A DNA stretch of 64,000 bases from Verrucomicrobiia bacterium (GTDB lineage: Bacteria; Verrucomicrobiota; Verrucomicrobiia; JABWAM01), in assembly GCA_028687435.1 (NCBI GenBank), contig JAQUAF010000015.1, positions 17,690 through 81,689 of the forward strand, read 5' to 3'. Positions within the stretch are counted from its first letter, which is position 1. Each line of letters starts with the position of its first letter. Below are positions 45,752 to 54,571 of the stretch, in pieces. The notes under the pieces were generated by a model. The model made no database searches, was not told where the DNA came from, and was given only the letters and a program-made list of their open reading frames with translations. The position numbers and the translations under genes are program-made.

Positions 45752-46260
45752 TGAAATCTTGGGACCTTGGGGAATGTCTGAAACCTGTCTTGTCTTTAGA
45801 CGCATTGTCGGAGCCCATGGATCTTGGCACGGAGTTGGCAAGGGGAGGGGGGAGGCAAAAGGCTGAAATTTTAGGCTTGGTTCAACGGTTCAGGGTTCAC
45901 GGCAAGAGATAATGGACAATTGACAAAGGACAATGGACAAGGGGCAAGGTTTTAGGCGCTAATCCAAACTTTCATTCTGCCGCGGAGGGATGAAAAAATT
46001 ATCTTGCCATTCACAATGCTGATTTTCCTAACAGTCTACGGGCTAAGCCTACAGCCTTTTTTTCGCAGCGCAGTCCGCGAAAAAATCCAAGAACTGCCAT
46101 TGAAACTATTGCCCGGTTTTGAGCCATGCTGAATGGCGATAGGTCTTCCATTCGGGGGCTGGATCTCGCAACCCATGGGGGGCAGGAAAAACTGGGTTAT
46201 TGATTTTTTTTCATTTAAATGTTGCAAAATCAATATCCTGTGTTAAATTTTTAACATTCC
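45752..46260. repeat. Spacer with right copy of the ~100-bp direct repeat (46027-46129)
   Basis: No gene in 509 bases. The right copy of the direct repeat runs 46027-46129 (left copy 44295-44391). The stretch 45880-45950 is full of short near-repeats of the GACAATGGACAA kind. A possible operator next to the DeoR-type gene is listed separately. Confidence 0.6.
46242..46255. promoter_or_regulatory. Possible operator palindrome before the DeoR-type gene
   Basis: GTTAAATTTTTAAC is a six-base inverted repeat with a TT centre, ending five bases before the start codon at 46261. An AT-rich palindrome at this spot could be an autoregulatory site of the DeoR protein. The evidence is position and symmetry only. 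Confidence 0.3.
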
Positions 46261-47082
46261 ATGAAAATCGCCCCTTCACCTTTTCCCGGTCGGCAGAAAG
46301 CGCTCATCGATTTGGTGGAGGATGCCGGCGCCTGCACCTATGCGGAAATCGCGGAGCGGTTGGGGGTTTGCGTGATGACGGTGCGGCGCAATGTGGATCA
46401 GCTGGTTCGCGACGGGCGATTGATCAAGACACTGGGGGGGGTGCAGTGCGCTCACGCGCCGGCGGACTTCTATGAGTCCGATCTGGCATCACGACTTTCG
46501 ATTCACCGCGCTGAAAAATGCGCCATCGCCCGCAAGGCGCTGGAGTTGATCAAGGGGCCGGAAACGCTATTTTTGGATGGCAGTTCCACGTGTCAGGCGT
46601 TTGTCCGCGTGTTGGCTGAAAGCGGGCATAAACTGACCGTCATGACCAATTCGCTGTTGATTGCGCGTGAGGCGGGGCGTTCACCCCATTTGAAAGTCAT
46701 TCTGGTGGGTGGACAGTTGGATTCCGAATCGTTCAGTTGTTTTGGCGAGACGAGCGAAGAACAATTCAAGGGGTATTATGTCGATAAGGCTTTCTTTTCA
46801 ACCAAGGGATTTATTCCCGCCGAAGGAACCTTCGAATCGGCGGTGGGGCTGTTTCGAATCAAACAGTTGGTGGCGGAACGCGCAAAACAGGTAATCCTTT
46901 TGGCGGATCATTACAAATTCGGTCAGCGGGCTTTGTGCAAGGTGTTGAATACTTCCCAAATTCACGTGGTGGTCACGGATTCAGGCTTATCCCGCGATGA
47001 GCGTGAGCGGCTCAAAAAAACGCGAATGAAAGTTTGTGTTGCGGAAACCGGCAACCGGAATGCGGGAGGTTCGCATGCTTGA
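46261..47082 (+). CDS. DeoR-family transcriptional regulator
   Basis: 273 residues: a winged helix (about 12-68; RQKALIDLVEDAGACTYAEI, GVCVMTVRRNVDQL) and a DeoR C-terminal sensor domain of the ribose-isomerase-like fold (about 85-250; TLFLDGSSTC, VMTNSLLIA, VILVGGQLD, VDKAFFSTKGF, ILLADHYKFG). The sensor usually binds a sugar phosphate. It overlaps the aldolase-like gene by eight bases and is followed by a PfkB kinase, so it probably represses that small sugar-phosphate operon. Confidence 0.92.
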   Translation: MKIAPSPFPGRQKALIDLVEDAGACTYAEIAERLGVCVMTVRRNVDQLVRDGRLIKTLGGVQCAHAPADFYESDLASRLSIHRAEKCAIARKALELIKGPETLFLDGSSTCQAFVRVLAESGHKLTVMTNSLLIAREAGRSPHLKVILVGGQLDSESFSCFGETSEEQFKGYYVDKAFFSTKGFIPAEGTFESAVGLFRIKQLVAERAKQVILLADHYKFGQRALCKVLNTSQIHVVVTDSGLSRDERERLKKTRMKVCVAETGNRNAGGSHA

Positions 47083-47962
47083 AAAAGCGCAAAATCTGAT
47101 CCGCAAAGCTCAGGCAGGACGTTATGCCTTGGGTTATTTTGAGAGTTGGGATCTTGAATCGTTGCAAGGGGTGCTGGACGCGGCGGAGAAGTGCCAGGCG
47201 CCTGTGATTGTGGGGTTTAATGGCGAGTTTCTAACCCGCCAGGGACGCGCGCTTGCGGAAAGGTTGCCGCTTTATGCGGCGATGGGACGGGCGGCGGCGG
47301 AAACGACACGGGCATCATGCGCTTTGCTTTTCAATGAATGCACCAACAGCCATTGCCTCCAGGCGGCGGTGGAGTTGGGGTTCAATATGATCGCGGTTGC
47401 CGATGGAATGAACGATCACGGACAATATACCGAAAAGGTGACCCAACTGGCGTCTTTCGCGCACGAACGCGGCGCCGCGGTCGAAGCCGAATTGGGAGAG
47501 TTGCCCTGCGGCGCGTCAGGATCGGTCGATGCCAGCGGTGCGTCATCCACAAATTCCGGACAAGCCGCTGCTTTTGTCGCGATAACCGGAATCGATCTCC
47601 TGGCGGTGAGCGTGGGCAATGTGCATATTCGGTTGGAAGGGAAGGGTGGTCTCGACTTGGGACGGCTTGAAGAGCTTCGCCGGAACGTGCCGGTTCCATT
47701 GGTTCTTCACGGTGGCACGGGGATTTCGGACGCTGCTTTACGGGAAGCCATTGCCATGGGAGTGGTGAAGGTTAACTACGGCACTTGCCTGAAACAGCGA
47801 TATTTGGCGATGTTGCGTTTGGGATTGGGCTGTGCCATTTCCAATCCCCATGCGTTGTTGGGGATGGGCGGCGAGGAAGACCTTAAGGTAATCACGCGCA
47901 AGGCCGTGCGTGACGTGATGTTGGAACAAATCGAAAGCCTGGGATGTTGTGGCAAAGCATGA
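47075..47962 (+). CDS. Class II aldolase-like protein lacking key active-site residues
   Basis: 295 residues of the class II fructose-bisphosphate/tagatose-bisphosphate aldolase fold: VEAELGELP (134-145 region), VSVGNVHIRLEGKGGLDL with H184, VPLVLHGGTGISD with H212 and VVKVNYGT. The block that should read L-D-H-G, carrying the catalytic aspartate and first zinc histidine, is LLFNECTN here (84-91). So two of the usual catalytic/zinc groups are missing, and ordinary aldolase activity is doubtful. The ATG at 47075 follows GGGAGG and overlaps the DeoR gene. A PfkB kinase follows 18 bases on. Confidence 0.82.
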   Translation: MLEKAQNLIRKAQAGRYALGYFESWDLESLQGVLDAAEKCQAPVIVGFNGEFLTRQGRALAERLPLYAAMGRAAAETTRASCALLFNECTNSHCLQAAVELGFNMIAVADGMNDHGQYTEKVTQLASFAHERGAAVEAELGELPCGASGSVDASGASSTNSGQAAAFVAITGIDLLAVSVGNVHIRLEGKGGLDLGRLEELRRNVPVPLVLHGGTGISDAALREAIAMGVVKVNYGTCLKQRYLAMLRLGLGCAISNPHALLGMGGEEDLKVITRKAVRDVMLEQIESLGCCGKA

Positions 47963-47980
47963 ATCCATGAGCCGAAAAAA

Positions 47981-48988
47981 ATGAAAACTTCCCGAATCCG
48001 CCAATCGACAACGGTTCCAGTGGAGAAAAAGCGGATCACCGTTTGTTGCGCGGGTATTCTCGTGGCGGATACTTTTTGCGGTCCCATGAAAAAGTTGCCT
48101 TCCGCAGGACAGCTGCTGTCGGTTGAGACCATGCCATCGAAAGCGGGCGGTTGCGCGGCCAATGTGGCCATCAATCTGGCCAGGCAAGGATTTGTCGTTG
48201 AGGTGGCCGGGAGGCTGGGCCGTGATTCCGCCGCCCGGTTTCTGGTGGATTGTTTTGCGGCGCATCACATTGGAACCCGCAACCTGACTTGGAGCGAATG
48301 CCAGCCGACGAGCAAGACGGTGGTTCTTATCGTTGAAGGACAGGATCGGCGTTACCTTCATCATTTCGGCGCCAACCGCGAGTTTACGGTGGGCCAAATG
48401 GATCGAACCGGGCTGGAAAATTGCGGGGTTTTCTATCTCGGCGGACTTTTTGCCATGCCGTCGCTGAAATCCGGTGAACTTCTGGATCTGCTGAAGTTCT
48501 GCCGCAACCGCGGGGTCACGAGCGTAATTGATGTAGTGGTTCCCCAGTCGGTGAAAGGCATGGCGGAGTTAAAACCTCTTTTGCCGCATATCGATTGGTT
48601 CCTGCCGAATGACGACGAAGCGTTTCAATTCACCGGCGTCCGTGATCCGCTTGGGCAACTGCGAATTTTTCGGGAGGTTGGAGCGCATAACATCGTCATT
48701 ACCCGCGGCAAAAAAGGCGCGGTGGTCGCGCAGGGAGACACTTATTGGCACGCCGGCGTTTATTCTATGAAAGCGATCGATTGCTCAGGATCGGGCGACG
48801 CGTTCAGCAGCGGCATGATTACGGGCATTCTGCGGGGGTGGGACATGCCGCGAACATTGCGCCATGCCAGCGCGCTTGGCGCATCGGCCACCCGCGCCAT
48901 TGGCACAACCGCTGGCGTGTTTGATTCCGCCGAAGCGGAAACTTTTATCGCCACCCACGCTTTGCCGCTGAAAACAGGAAGATTTTAA
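47981..48988 (+). CDS. PfkB-family carbohydrate kinase
   Basis: 335 residues of the ribokinase/PfkB group. The N-terminal signature region is GGCAANVAINLARQG, and the C-terminal signature AIDCSGSGDAFSSGM holds the catalytic aspartate and anion hole. It phosphorylates a sugar or sugar phosphate in the cytoplasm. It is the third gene of the DeoR/aldolase-like/kinase set, which resembles tagatose- or fructose-1-phosphate style pathways. The first ~16 residues (MKTSRIRQSTTVPVEK) may lie before the true start; no strong ribosome site decides it. Confidence 0.9.
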   Translation: MKTSRIRQSTTVPVEKKRITVCCAGILVADTFCGPMKKLPSAGQLLSVETMPSKAGGCAANVAINLARQGFVVEVAGRLGRDSAARFLVDCFAAHHIGTRNLTWSECQPTSKTVVLIVEGQDRRYLHHFGANREFTVGQMDRTGLENCGVFYLGGLFAMPSLKSGELLDLLKFCRNRGVTSVIDVVVPQSVKGMAELKPLLPHIDWFLPNDDEAFQFTGVRDPLGQLRIFREVGAHNIVITRGKKGAVVAQGDTYWHAGVYSMKAIDCSGSGDAFSSGMITGILRGWDMPRTLRHASALGASATRAIGTTAGVFDSAEAETFIATHALPLKTGRF

Positions 48989-49046
48989 TGTTAAAAAATC
49001 TCAAGGTTTGTTATGAGGACGTTAAGTTTCGCGCTGACCTCCCCAC

Positions 49047-49167
49047 CCCCTCCTTGTCAAGGAGGGGAATGGAAAAGCAGTGCCTTGCCAGTCTACACTC
49101 TTGAACCTTAAGCCTTACCCCTTAAATCTGCGTTGAGCAAGCCCGCCGCCGGGCGGGATTTAATTAA
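49047..49167. repeat. Two intergenic hairpins before the E2 gene
   Basis: 49047-49067 is a perfect CCCCTCCTTG / CAAGGAGGGG stem. 49141-49167 is a CCCGCC...GGCGGG hairpin followed by ATTTAATTAA, of the same kind as 23904-23930 and 51415-51445. No T-run follows the first, so terminator action is uncertain. Confidence 0.5.
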
Positions 49168-49173
49168 GACAAT

Positions 49174-50256
49174 ATGGAATTGGAAATCAAAATGCCGGAT
49201 ATGACGACTGCCAATAGTGTGGTCAAGATTGTCGAATGGCGCTTTCAGGAAGGCCAACCTGTCCGGCGGGGCGATTTGTTGGTTCAGGTTGAAACCGATA
49301 AAGCGGCGGTGGATGTCGAGTCGATTGCCTCTGGTGTTCTCAAGTCCATTCGCGCCAGACCGGGTGACGAGGTTTTGGCGGGTCAAGTCATTGCGGTTAT
49401 TGAAACCGCTGACTCGGCTGCTGCGCTTTCTCTTCCCCTGCCGCCTGGCTCCCCCCCCTCTCCAAGTCAAAAAGAAACAGCGGTTGCCGTGACGAAGATT
49501 GTTCGCGAAAAACCGTTGAACTCAGGCGCCGCAAAACGAGGGCTTTTTGCCCGCAACCAAGAGGCGCGTCTTACAGAGCCAAAAGGCAATGTGGCGGTTG
49601 CCTCTGGCGAAATTCCCTTGAGTGCCGCCCGGCGAATCGCCGCGCGGCGAATGACGGAAAGCAAACAGAACATTCCCCATTTTTATCTGAAAATTTCCGC
49701 TGCCGCCGAAGGAATGATTCGCCGCAGGAACCTGCTGACGCCGAAAAAAATGGTTTGGGACGCGTTTTTTATTCACGCCGTCGGCAAGGCTCTGGAGAAT
49801 TTTCCGCAAATGGCCTGTCGTTTCGATGACGGAAAGCTCGTTCCGTTGCCCGGCAACGCCGTGGGTGTGGCGGTTGATGTCGAGGGGGACCTTTACGTTC
49901 TGCCCGTCGAACAGCCGTCGCGAAAATCCCCTGAAACCATTTCCGAAGAACTTTGGGTTGCGGTGGATAGGTTGCGCGCCGGTGACGCGTCCGTGCGAAG
50001 AGCCATGCCAACGCGATTGACCATTACCAATCTCGGCGCCTCGGGAGTCGAGGAATTCATGGCGATCATCAACCCGCCCGAAGCCGCGATTCTGGCGGTG
50101 GGAAAAGTGTCGCCCACAGTGAGGGTGACGGCTGACCGCCAGATGAGGGTTCAGGATCGGGTGAATTTGACGCTTTCGGTGGATCACCGCGTGGTGAATG
50201 GCGGATATGCCACCCTTTTTCTCAACGCCATTGTGAAGGAAATTGAAGCGTTCTAA
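49174..50256 (+). CDS. 2-oxoacid dehydrogenase E2 (dihydrolipoyl acyltransferase)
   Basis: 360 residues. The lipoyl domain (1-78) has the lipoylated lysine K43 in QVETDKAAVD. A short linker follows, with only a poor trace of the peripheral-subunit-binding domain. The catalytic domain is from ~145 (IPLSAARRIAARRMTESK) to 360. The active-site block DHRVVNGG (337-344) keeps the histidine (H338), but the usual aspartate of HRxxDG is asparagine (N342). It heads the order E2, E1-alpha, E1-beta (15-base and 212-base gaps). Pyruvate or acetoin is the likely substrate. No E3 gene is nearby. Confidence 0.88.
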   Translation: MELEIKMPDMTTANSVVKIVEWRFQEGQPVRRGDLLVQVETDKAAVDVESIASGVLKSIRARPGDEVLAGQVIAVIETADSAAALSLPLPPGSPPSPSQKETAVAVTKIVREKPLNSGAAKRGLFARNQEARLTEPKGNVAVASGEIPLSAARRIAARRMTESKQNIPHFYLKISAAAEGMIRRRNLLTPKKMVWDAFFIHAVGKALENFPQMACRFDDGKLVPLPGNAVGVAVDVEGDLYVLPVEQPSRKSPETISEELWVAVDRLRAGDASVRRAMPTRLTITNLGASGVEEFMAIINPPEAAILAVGKVSPTVRVTADRQMRVQDRVNLTLSVDHRVVNGGYATLFLNAIVKEIEAF

Positions 50257-50270
50257 CTAAAACAACGATC

Positions 50271-51272
50271 ATGACTTCCGCTCCGGCAACTTTCAACTTC
50301 GCGGATCCGTACTCGAAAGAATTCCTCTTGCGACTGTATGAGCGCATGGTCCTCGTTCGTCAGTTTGAGGAAGGCGTGAAATTTCTCTTCCTGGAAGGCA
50401 CCATGCCTGGCACGATTCATCAGTGTCAGGGGCAGGAGGCGGCGGCGGTGGGCGTTTGTTTTGCTTTGAACAAGAATGATTTTATTGCTTCGACGCATCG
50501 CCCCCATGGCCACGCTCTGGCCAAGGGGTTGACCCCGGAGGAAATTCTGCTGGAACTTTTTGGCGGTAACACGGGGTGTTGCAAGGGCAAGGGGGGATCC
50601 ATGCACATCGGCGACATGTCCAAGGGCATGATTCCCGCCATCGCCATTGTGGGCGGTGGCATTCCGGTTGCCGCGGGCATGGCGTTGGCGTTTAAGCTGC
50701 AAAAAACCTCCCAGGTTGCCGCCTGCTTTTTTGGCGACGGCGCCACCTCGGAAGGCGCCTTTCACGAAGGCGTGACCTTGGCGGCCATCTGGAACCTGCC
50801 GGTACTCTTTGTTTGTGAAAATAATTTTTACGGCGCATCAACCCATATCAGCAAAGTCACGCGGTTAAAAACTCTCGCTGAGCGCGCCGCCGGCTATGGC
50901 ATCCGGGGTGAAACCGTGGATGGCAACGATGTGCTGGCGGTTTATGAGGCGGCACGCCAGGCGATTGAGGAATGCCGCGGCGGCAAGGGACCGGTTTTGT
51001 TGGAACTGTTGACTTACCGGATAACTGGCCATTCCCGGCGCGATCCCTGCCTCTATCAACCCAAGGAGGAAAAAGAATCCTGGCAACGGCGTGAACCGAT
51101 CGGCGCATTCGCCCGGCGCCTGGCGCAATGCCACGGCATCACCGAAGCCGAACTTGAACCCATTCGCGCCAAGGTGGATCGTCAACTCGCCGTGGCGGTG
51201 GCACAGGCGCGCCAGGCGCCCAAACCTTCCGTCGCCGAACTGACCACCCATGTTTTTGGTAACTCTAAATAG
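50271..51272 (+). CDS. 2-oxoacid (pyruvate/acetoin) dehydrogenase E1 component, alpha subunit
   Basis: 333 residues, thiamine-diphosphate dependent. The ThDP motif runs from GDGATSEGAFHEGV (GDG 155-157) to CENNFYG (NN 184-185). Other conserved blocks are GTIHQCQGQEA, STHRPHGHALAKG and GCCKGKGGSMH. The phosphorylation-loop-like YRITGHSRRDP is the usual heterodimeric E1-alpha sequence. It forms an alpha2beta2 E1 with the gene at 51485. Pyruvate and acetoin enzymes are hard to separate on sequence. Confidence 0.9.
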   Translation: MTSAPATFNFADPYSKEFLLRLYERMVLVRQFEEGVKFLFLEGTMPGTIHQCQGQEAAAVGVCFALNKNDFIASTHRPHGHALAKGLTPEEILLELFGGNTGCCKGKGGSMHIGDMSKGMIPAIAIVGGGIPVAAGMALAFKLQKTSQVAACFFGDGATSEGAFHEGVTLAAIWNLPVLFVCENNFYGASTHISKVTRLKTLAERAAGYGIRGETVDGNDVLAVYEAARQAIEECRGGKGPVLLELLTYRITGHSRRDPCLYQPKEEKESWQRREPIGAFARRLAQCHGITEAELEPIRAKVDRQLAVAVAQARQAPKPSVAELTTHVFGNSK

Positions 51273-51484
51273 GTTGTTAGACTGAAGACTGAAGGAAAAA
51301 AAGCCGCCCTCCACACTAAATTCAATGTTGGCAGAAAAATGAATTGGAGATGGAATTTTTTGACAGAATGAACAGGATTGACAGGATTCCTTCAGCCTTT
51401 AGCCCTCAGCCTTTGTCCCGCCGCCGGGAGGGACTTAATTTAAACTTATCCCTTAAACCTTAAAACTTGCCCCTTGAACCTGCC
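51273..51484. repeat. Intergenic repeats between E1-alpha and E1-beta genes
   Basis: Around 51339-51365 is a near copy of the 23785-23811 string, followed by AACAGGATTGACAGGATTCC. The hairpin 51415-51445 belongs to the CCCGCC...TTAATTTAA kind. An insertion of repeats into what is normally a tight alpha/beta gene pair is unusual. Confidence 0.6.
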
Positions 51485-52501
51485 ATGAAACATCAAAACA
51501 TAGCGGAAGCGCTTCGGGAAGGGATCGCGGAAGAAATGGAACGCGACTCGACGGTTTTCTGCATGGGCGAAGATATCGGCGTGCCCGGCGGTTGGGGGGG
51601 CGCGTTTACGGTGACGCTGGGACTGGAAAAAAGGTTTCCGGGCCGCATTTTGGACACCCCGATTGCCGAAGCCGGTTTTTTTGGCGCCGCGGTGGGGGCG
51701 GCGATGATGGGGATGCGGCCCATTGTTGACGTGCAATATGGCGATTTCCTGCTTTGCGCCATGGATCAGATTCACAGCAACGCTTCGATGATGCGATACA
51801 TGTCGGGAGGAACGGCCAGCGTGCCCATGGTCATGCGCGCCCCGGTGGGCGCCACCGGACGCGGAGCGCAACATGCGCGCAATACGGAGCGGTTTTTTGT
51901 TGGCGTGCCCGGGCTCAAAGTTGTGGCACCATCAACGGCTTACGACGCCAAGGGATTGCTCAAGGCCTCGGTGCGGAATGGCAACCCGGTGATGATCTTC
52001 GAACACAAACTGCTCTACGGTTCCAAAGGACCGCGCGCCGAAAGCGGCGCGGTGGACGCCACCAGCGAAATACCCGATGTCGACTACACCGTGCCGCTTG
52101 GGACGGCGGCGGTGCGGCGCGAAGGTTCGGATGTGACAATACTGGCGTGGCTCCTGATGGCGCATGTCGCCATGCAAACGGCCAATGAGCTGGCGGTTGA
52201 CGGAATCAAGGCGGAGGTGATCGATGTCCGCAGTCTTTCCCCCATTGACTATGAAACGATCGGCAAATCGGTCCAAAAAACGGGACGCGTCATCATTGTC
52301 GAAGAAGGGCCCAAGACCGGCGGGGTGAGCGCCGAACTGGCTGCCGGCATCATGGAACACTTTGGCGGCAGTCTGCTGGCGCCGATTGTCCGCGTGGCCT
52401 CGCCGGACGTCCCCGTGCCATTCGCGCCGATTCTGGAAAACGCCTATCGACCGGATCTGCCGCGAATCAGACAAGCCGTCCGCAGAATTTTGGATTTATG
52501 A
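51485..52501 (+). CDS. 2-oxoacid (pyruvate/acetoin) dehydrogenase E1 component, beta subunit
   Basis: 338 residues: CMGEDIGVPGGWGGAF, DTPIAEAGFFGAAVGAAMMGMRP, VQYGDFLLCAMDQIHSNASM and the C-terminal transketolase-like part with VIDVRSLSPIDYETI. These are canonical E1-beta blocks. The ATG at 51485 starts MKHQNIAEALREGI, the usual beginning; an in-frame codon at 51467 is less likely. With E1-alpha it decarboxylates the 2-oxoacid and passes the acyl group to E2. Confidence 0.92.
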   Translation: MKHQNIAEALREGIAEEMERDSTVFCMGEDIGVPGGWGGAFTVTLGLEKRFPGRILDTPIAEAGFFGAAVGAAMMGMRPIVDVQYGDFLLCAMDQIHSNASMMRYMSGGTASVPMVMRAPVGATGRGAQHARNTERFFVGVPGLKVVAPSTAYDAKGLLKASVRNGNPVMIFEHKLLYGSKGPRAESGAVDATSEIPDVDYTVPLGTAAVRREGSDVTILAWLLMAHVAMQTANELAVDGIKAEVIDVRSLSPIDYETIGKSVQKTGRVIIVEEGPKTGGVSAELAAGIMEHFGGSLLAPIVRVASPDVPVPFAPILENAYRPDLPRIRQAVRRILDL

Positions 52502-52577
52502 TTTTGGATAACTGGTGGGGCGCTGAGAGGGATAACTATTCGGTGAGGTTGTGCAGGGTGAAAGCAAACTTGTTTTT

Positions 52578-53366
52578 ATGAAACGAACAAAGACTTGGTT
52601 ATTATTGATTATCTTGGCGGGAGTGACCTTTATGAGACAAACCGAATGTTTTGCGCAAAACGCCGAGCCCGGCAAGTTGTTGTCCGAGATGCTGGCGCTG
52701 GTTGGAACGGTGCCAACGGAATCGACGGGATCGATTCGTCTCAAGACGGGCGACAAGCTGGCCTTCATGGGTGACAGTATAACGGCTAACGCCGGATACC
52801 TTGGTCTCGTTGCCCATGTTCTGAAAACCCAGTATGCCAGCCTGATCATCCCGCCTTTCATCAATGCCGGCATGGGCGGGCAAAAGGCTGAAAACATGGT
52901 CTTGCGTTTTGAAAAGGATATGAAATTGGCTGAAAAACCGGCATGGGTTTTCATCAGCGTGGGAATCAATGATGTCTGGCACCGTCTGGAGCAGCCGGAT
53001 AATCCCAAGGTGTTGGAGTTGTTCAAAGTCAATGTAACGAAAATGGTGGAGTTGGGACAGACGTCCGGCGCTGGCGTCGTCTTGCTCACGCCCACGATCA
53101 TCCAGGAAGACGCCCTGTCGAAAGGCAATAAGCGGCTCATCATGTATGCGGATGCTATGAAAGAGATTGCCGTCGAAAAGCAGTGTCTCGTCGCCGACCT
53201 GCACGCTCTTTTTTTGAACGCGCTTGCCAATCGGAAGACAGCCATCCGATTGACCACCGATGGCGCTCATATGGCGGCTTATGGCGATGCCCTCATGGCC
53301 ATTGGCGTGTTGCGGGTCATGGGAGTCAACGATGCAATGATTGCCGCGACGGACACCTGTTTCTAA
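52578..53366 (+). CDS. Exported SGNH/GDSL-family hydrolase
   Basis: 262 residues with a signal peptide (MKRTKTWLLLIILAGVTFM ... CFAQ). Block I is FMGDSITANAGY, block III SVGINDVWH, block V DGAHMAAYGD. It resembles carbohydrate esterases of the rhamnogalacturonan-acetylesterase type. Substrate not deducible. It opens the second glycan locus, followed closely by a UroD-like gene and a GH5-like gene. The second SGNH protein of the window (25527) is larger and only distantly similar. Confidence 0.85.
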   Translation: MKRTKTWLLLIILAGVTFMRQTECFAQNAEPGKLLSEMLALVGTVPTESTGSIRLKTGDKLAFMGDSITANAGYLGLVAHVLKTQYASLIIPPFINAGMGGQKAENMVLRFEKDMKLAEKPAWVFISVGINDVWHRLEQPDNPKVLELFKVNVTKMVELGQTSGAGVVLLTPTIIQEDALSKGNKRLIMYADAMKEIAVEKQCLVADLHALFLNALANRKTAIRLTTDGAHMAAYGDALMAIGVLRVMGVNDAMIAATDTCF

Positions 53367-53411
53367 CCCGTGAAACCATTCAGCACAAAATCATCAAGAC
53401 AAAACAAACGC

Positions 53412-54551
53412 ATGCATGCGCCCATGACCAGACGGGAACGGGTATTGGCGACATTTAAACGCCAGCCGACCGACCGGGTTCCTCTTTGCGACCTGCTGTA
53501 TAACAATAATGAGGTGATCCGATATTTTACGGGTGAAGATTGGATCCATGCCGGCAATCGCGGTTCGGAAATCCACGCCCGGGCCGTTGGGGCCTTTCTC
53601 GATATGGCGCGTGGCGTGGGGGCGGGATCTTCCCGTCCGGATGGGGACTATCCGCGGAGTGGGCATTTATCCTGGAGCGATCAGGAGGGATTTGTTCATC
53701 GGATTAAAAACGGCTTGGATCACGGACTGGTGAAACGGCCGTTTGACGACTACGAGAGGGCGGTGCGCTGGTTTGGCAAACATGCCAGAAAACGGATCGA
53801 GTCCTTGAACAATTTGCCTGGCGAATTGAAACAGGCCAATCTGAAAGAGAAAGCTCGCGAAGGTTTTTTGCGGCTTAATGTGTGGTTGGGAAGCGATCCG
53901 ACCGTCGTCTCTCTACATAGCAATTCGGGACTCGACGAATTGCGCTTTGCGTTGGGATTGGAATGGTTCACTTATCTTTATGCCGATGAACCCGAGCTGG
54001 TTTCGGAATATCTCGAAAATAAAACGCGCCGGGAAATCCTCGTGGTTCATGCCATCGCTGATCCGGCGATTTCGCCATGGGCATTGCTGGCAACCGATAT
54101 CGCCATGAAGAAGGGGTTGCTGCATTCGCCAATCTGGCTGCGGCGGGAAATCTTTCTGCGATTGAAACGAATCGTTGGAGCTTATCACGAGCACGGAATG
54201 TATAGCGTGTTTCATTCCGATGGTTATCTCATGGAAGTTATGCCCGACCTGATTGCCTGCGGAATCGACGGCCTCAATCCGGTTGAAATCACGGCGGGAA
54301 TGGATGTCGGCGAGATGTATCGTCTCCATGGGAATAAGATCGTTTTAACCAGGGGCATTGACATGAGCCAGCTTTTATCGAACGGTTCGCCGGATGAGGT
54401 AAGGGAGGTGTGTCGAAAAGCAAGGGCTGATGCGCCCCGCGGCTACTTCATGGGTTCGACCAGCGAGATCGACGCCAGCGCCCGAATGGAAAATGTGCTG
54501 GCCATGATCGAGAGTTTTTGGGGATATGCGCCGACGCCGGCGCGAATTTAA
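53412..54551 (+). CDS. Uroporphyrinogen-decarboxylase (URO-D) family protein
   Basis: 379 residues from the ATG at 53412; MTRRERVLATFKRQPTDRVPL is the family's N-terminal pattern, and the frame also opens from a GTG at 53370. The barrel part has VFHSDGYLMEVMPDLIACGIDGLNPVE, typical of the methyltransferase-like branch rather than heme-making HemE. Such proteins lie in many sugar loci of Lentisphaerae and Planctomycetes without known role. It is between an SGNH hydrolase and a GH5-like hydrolase. The exact function is open. Confidence 0.82.
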   Translation: MHAPMTRRERVLATFKRQPTDRVPLCDLLYNNNEVIRYFTGEDWIHAGNRGSEIHARAVGAFLDMARGVGAGSSRPDGDYPRSGHLSWSDQEGFVHRIKNGLDHGLVKRPFDDYERAVRWFGKHARKRIESLNNLPGELKQANLKEKAREGFLRLNVWLGSDPTVVSLHSNSGLDELRFALGLEWFTYLYADEPELVSEYLENKTRREILVVHAIADPAISPWALLATDIAMKKGLLHSPIWLRREIFLRLKRIVGAYHEHGMYSVFHSDGYLMEVMPDLIACGIDGLNPVEITAGMDVGEMYRLHGNKIVLTRGIDMSQLLSNGSPDEVREVCRKARADAPRGYFMGSTSEIDASARMENVLAMIESFWGYAPTPARI

Positions 54552-54571
54552 GGAAAATATTGGAGGCATTA

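Noticed and set aside
49047..49067. Terminator after the PfkB kinase gene
   Set aside because: The CCCCTCCTTG stem has no T-run on its 3' side and looks like a dispersed intergenic repeat.
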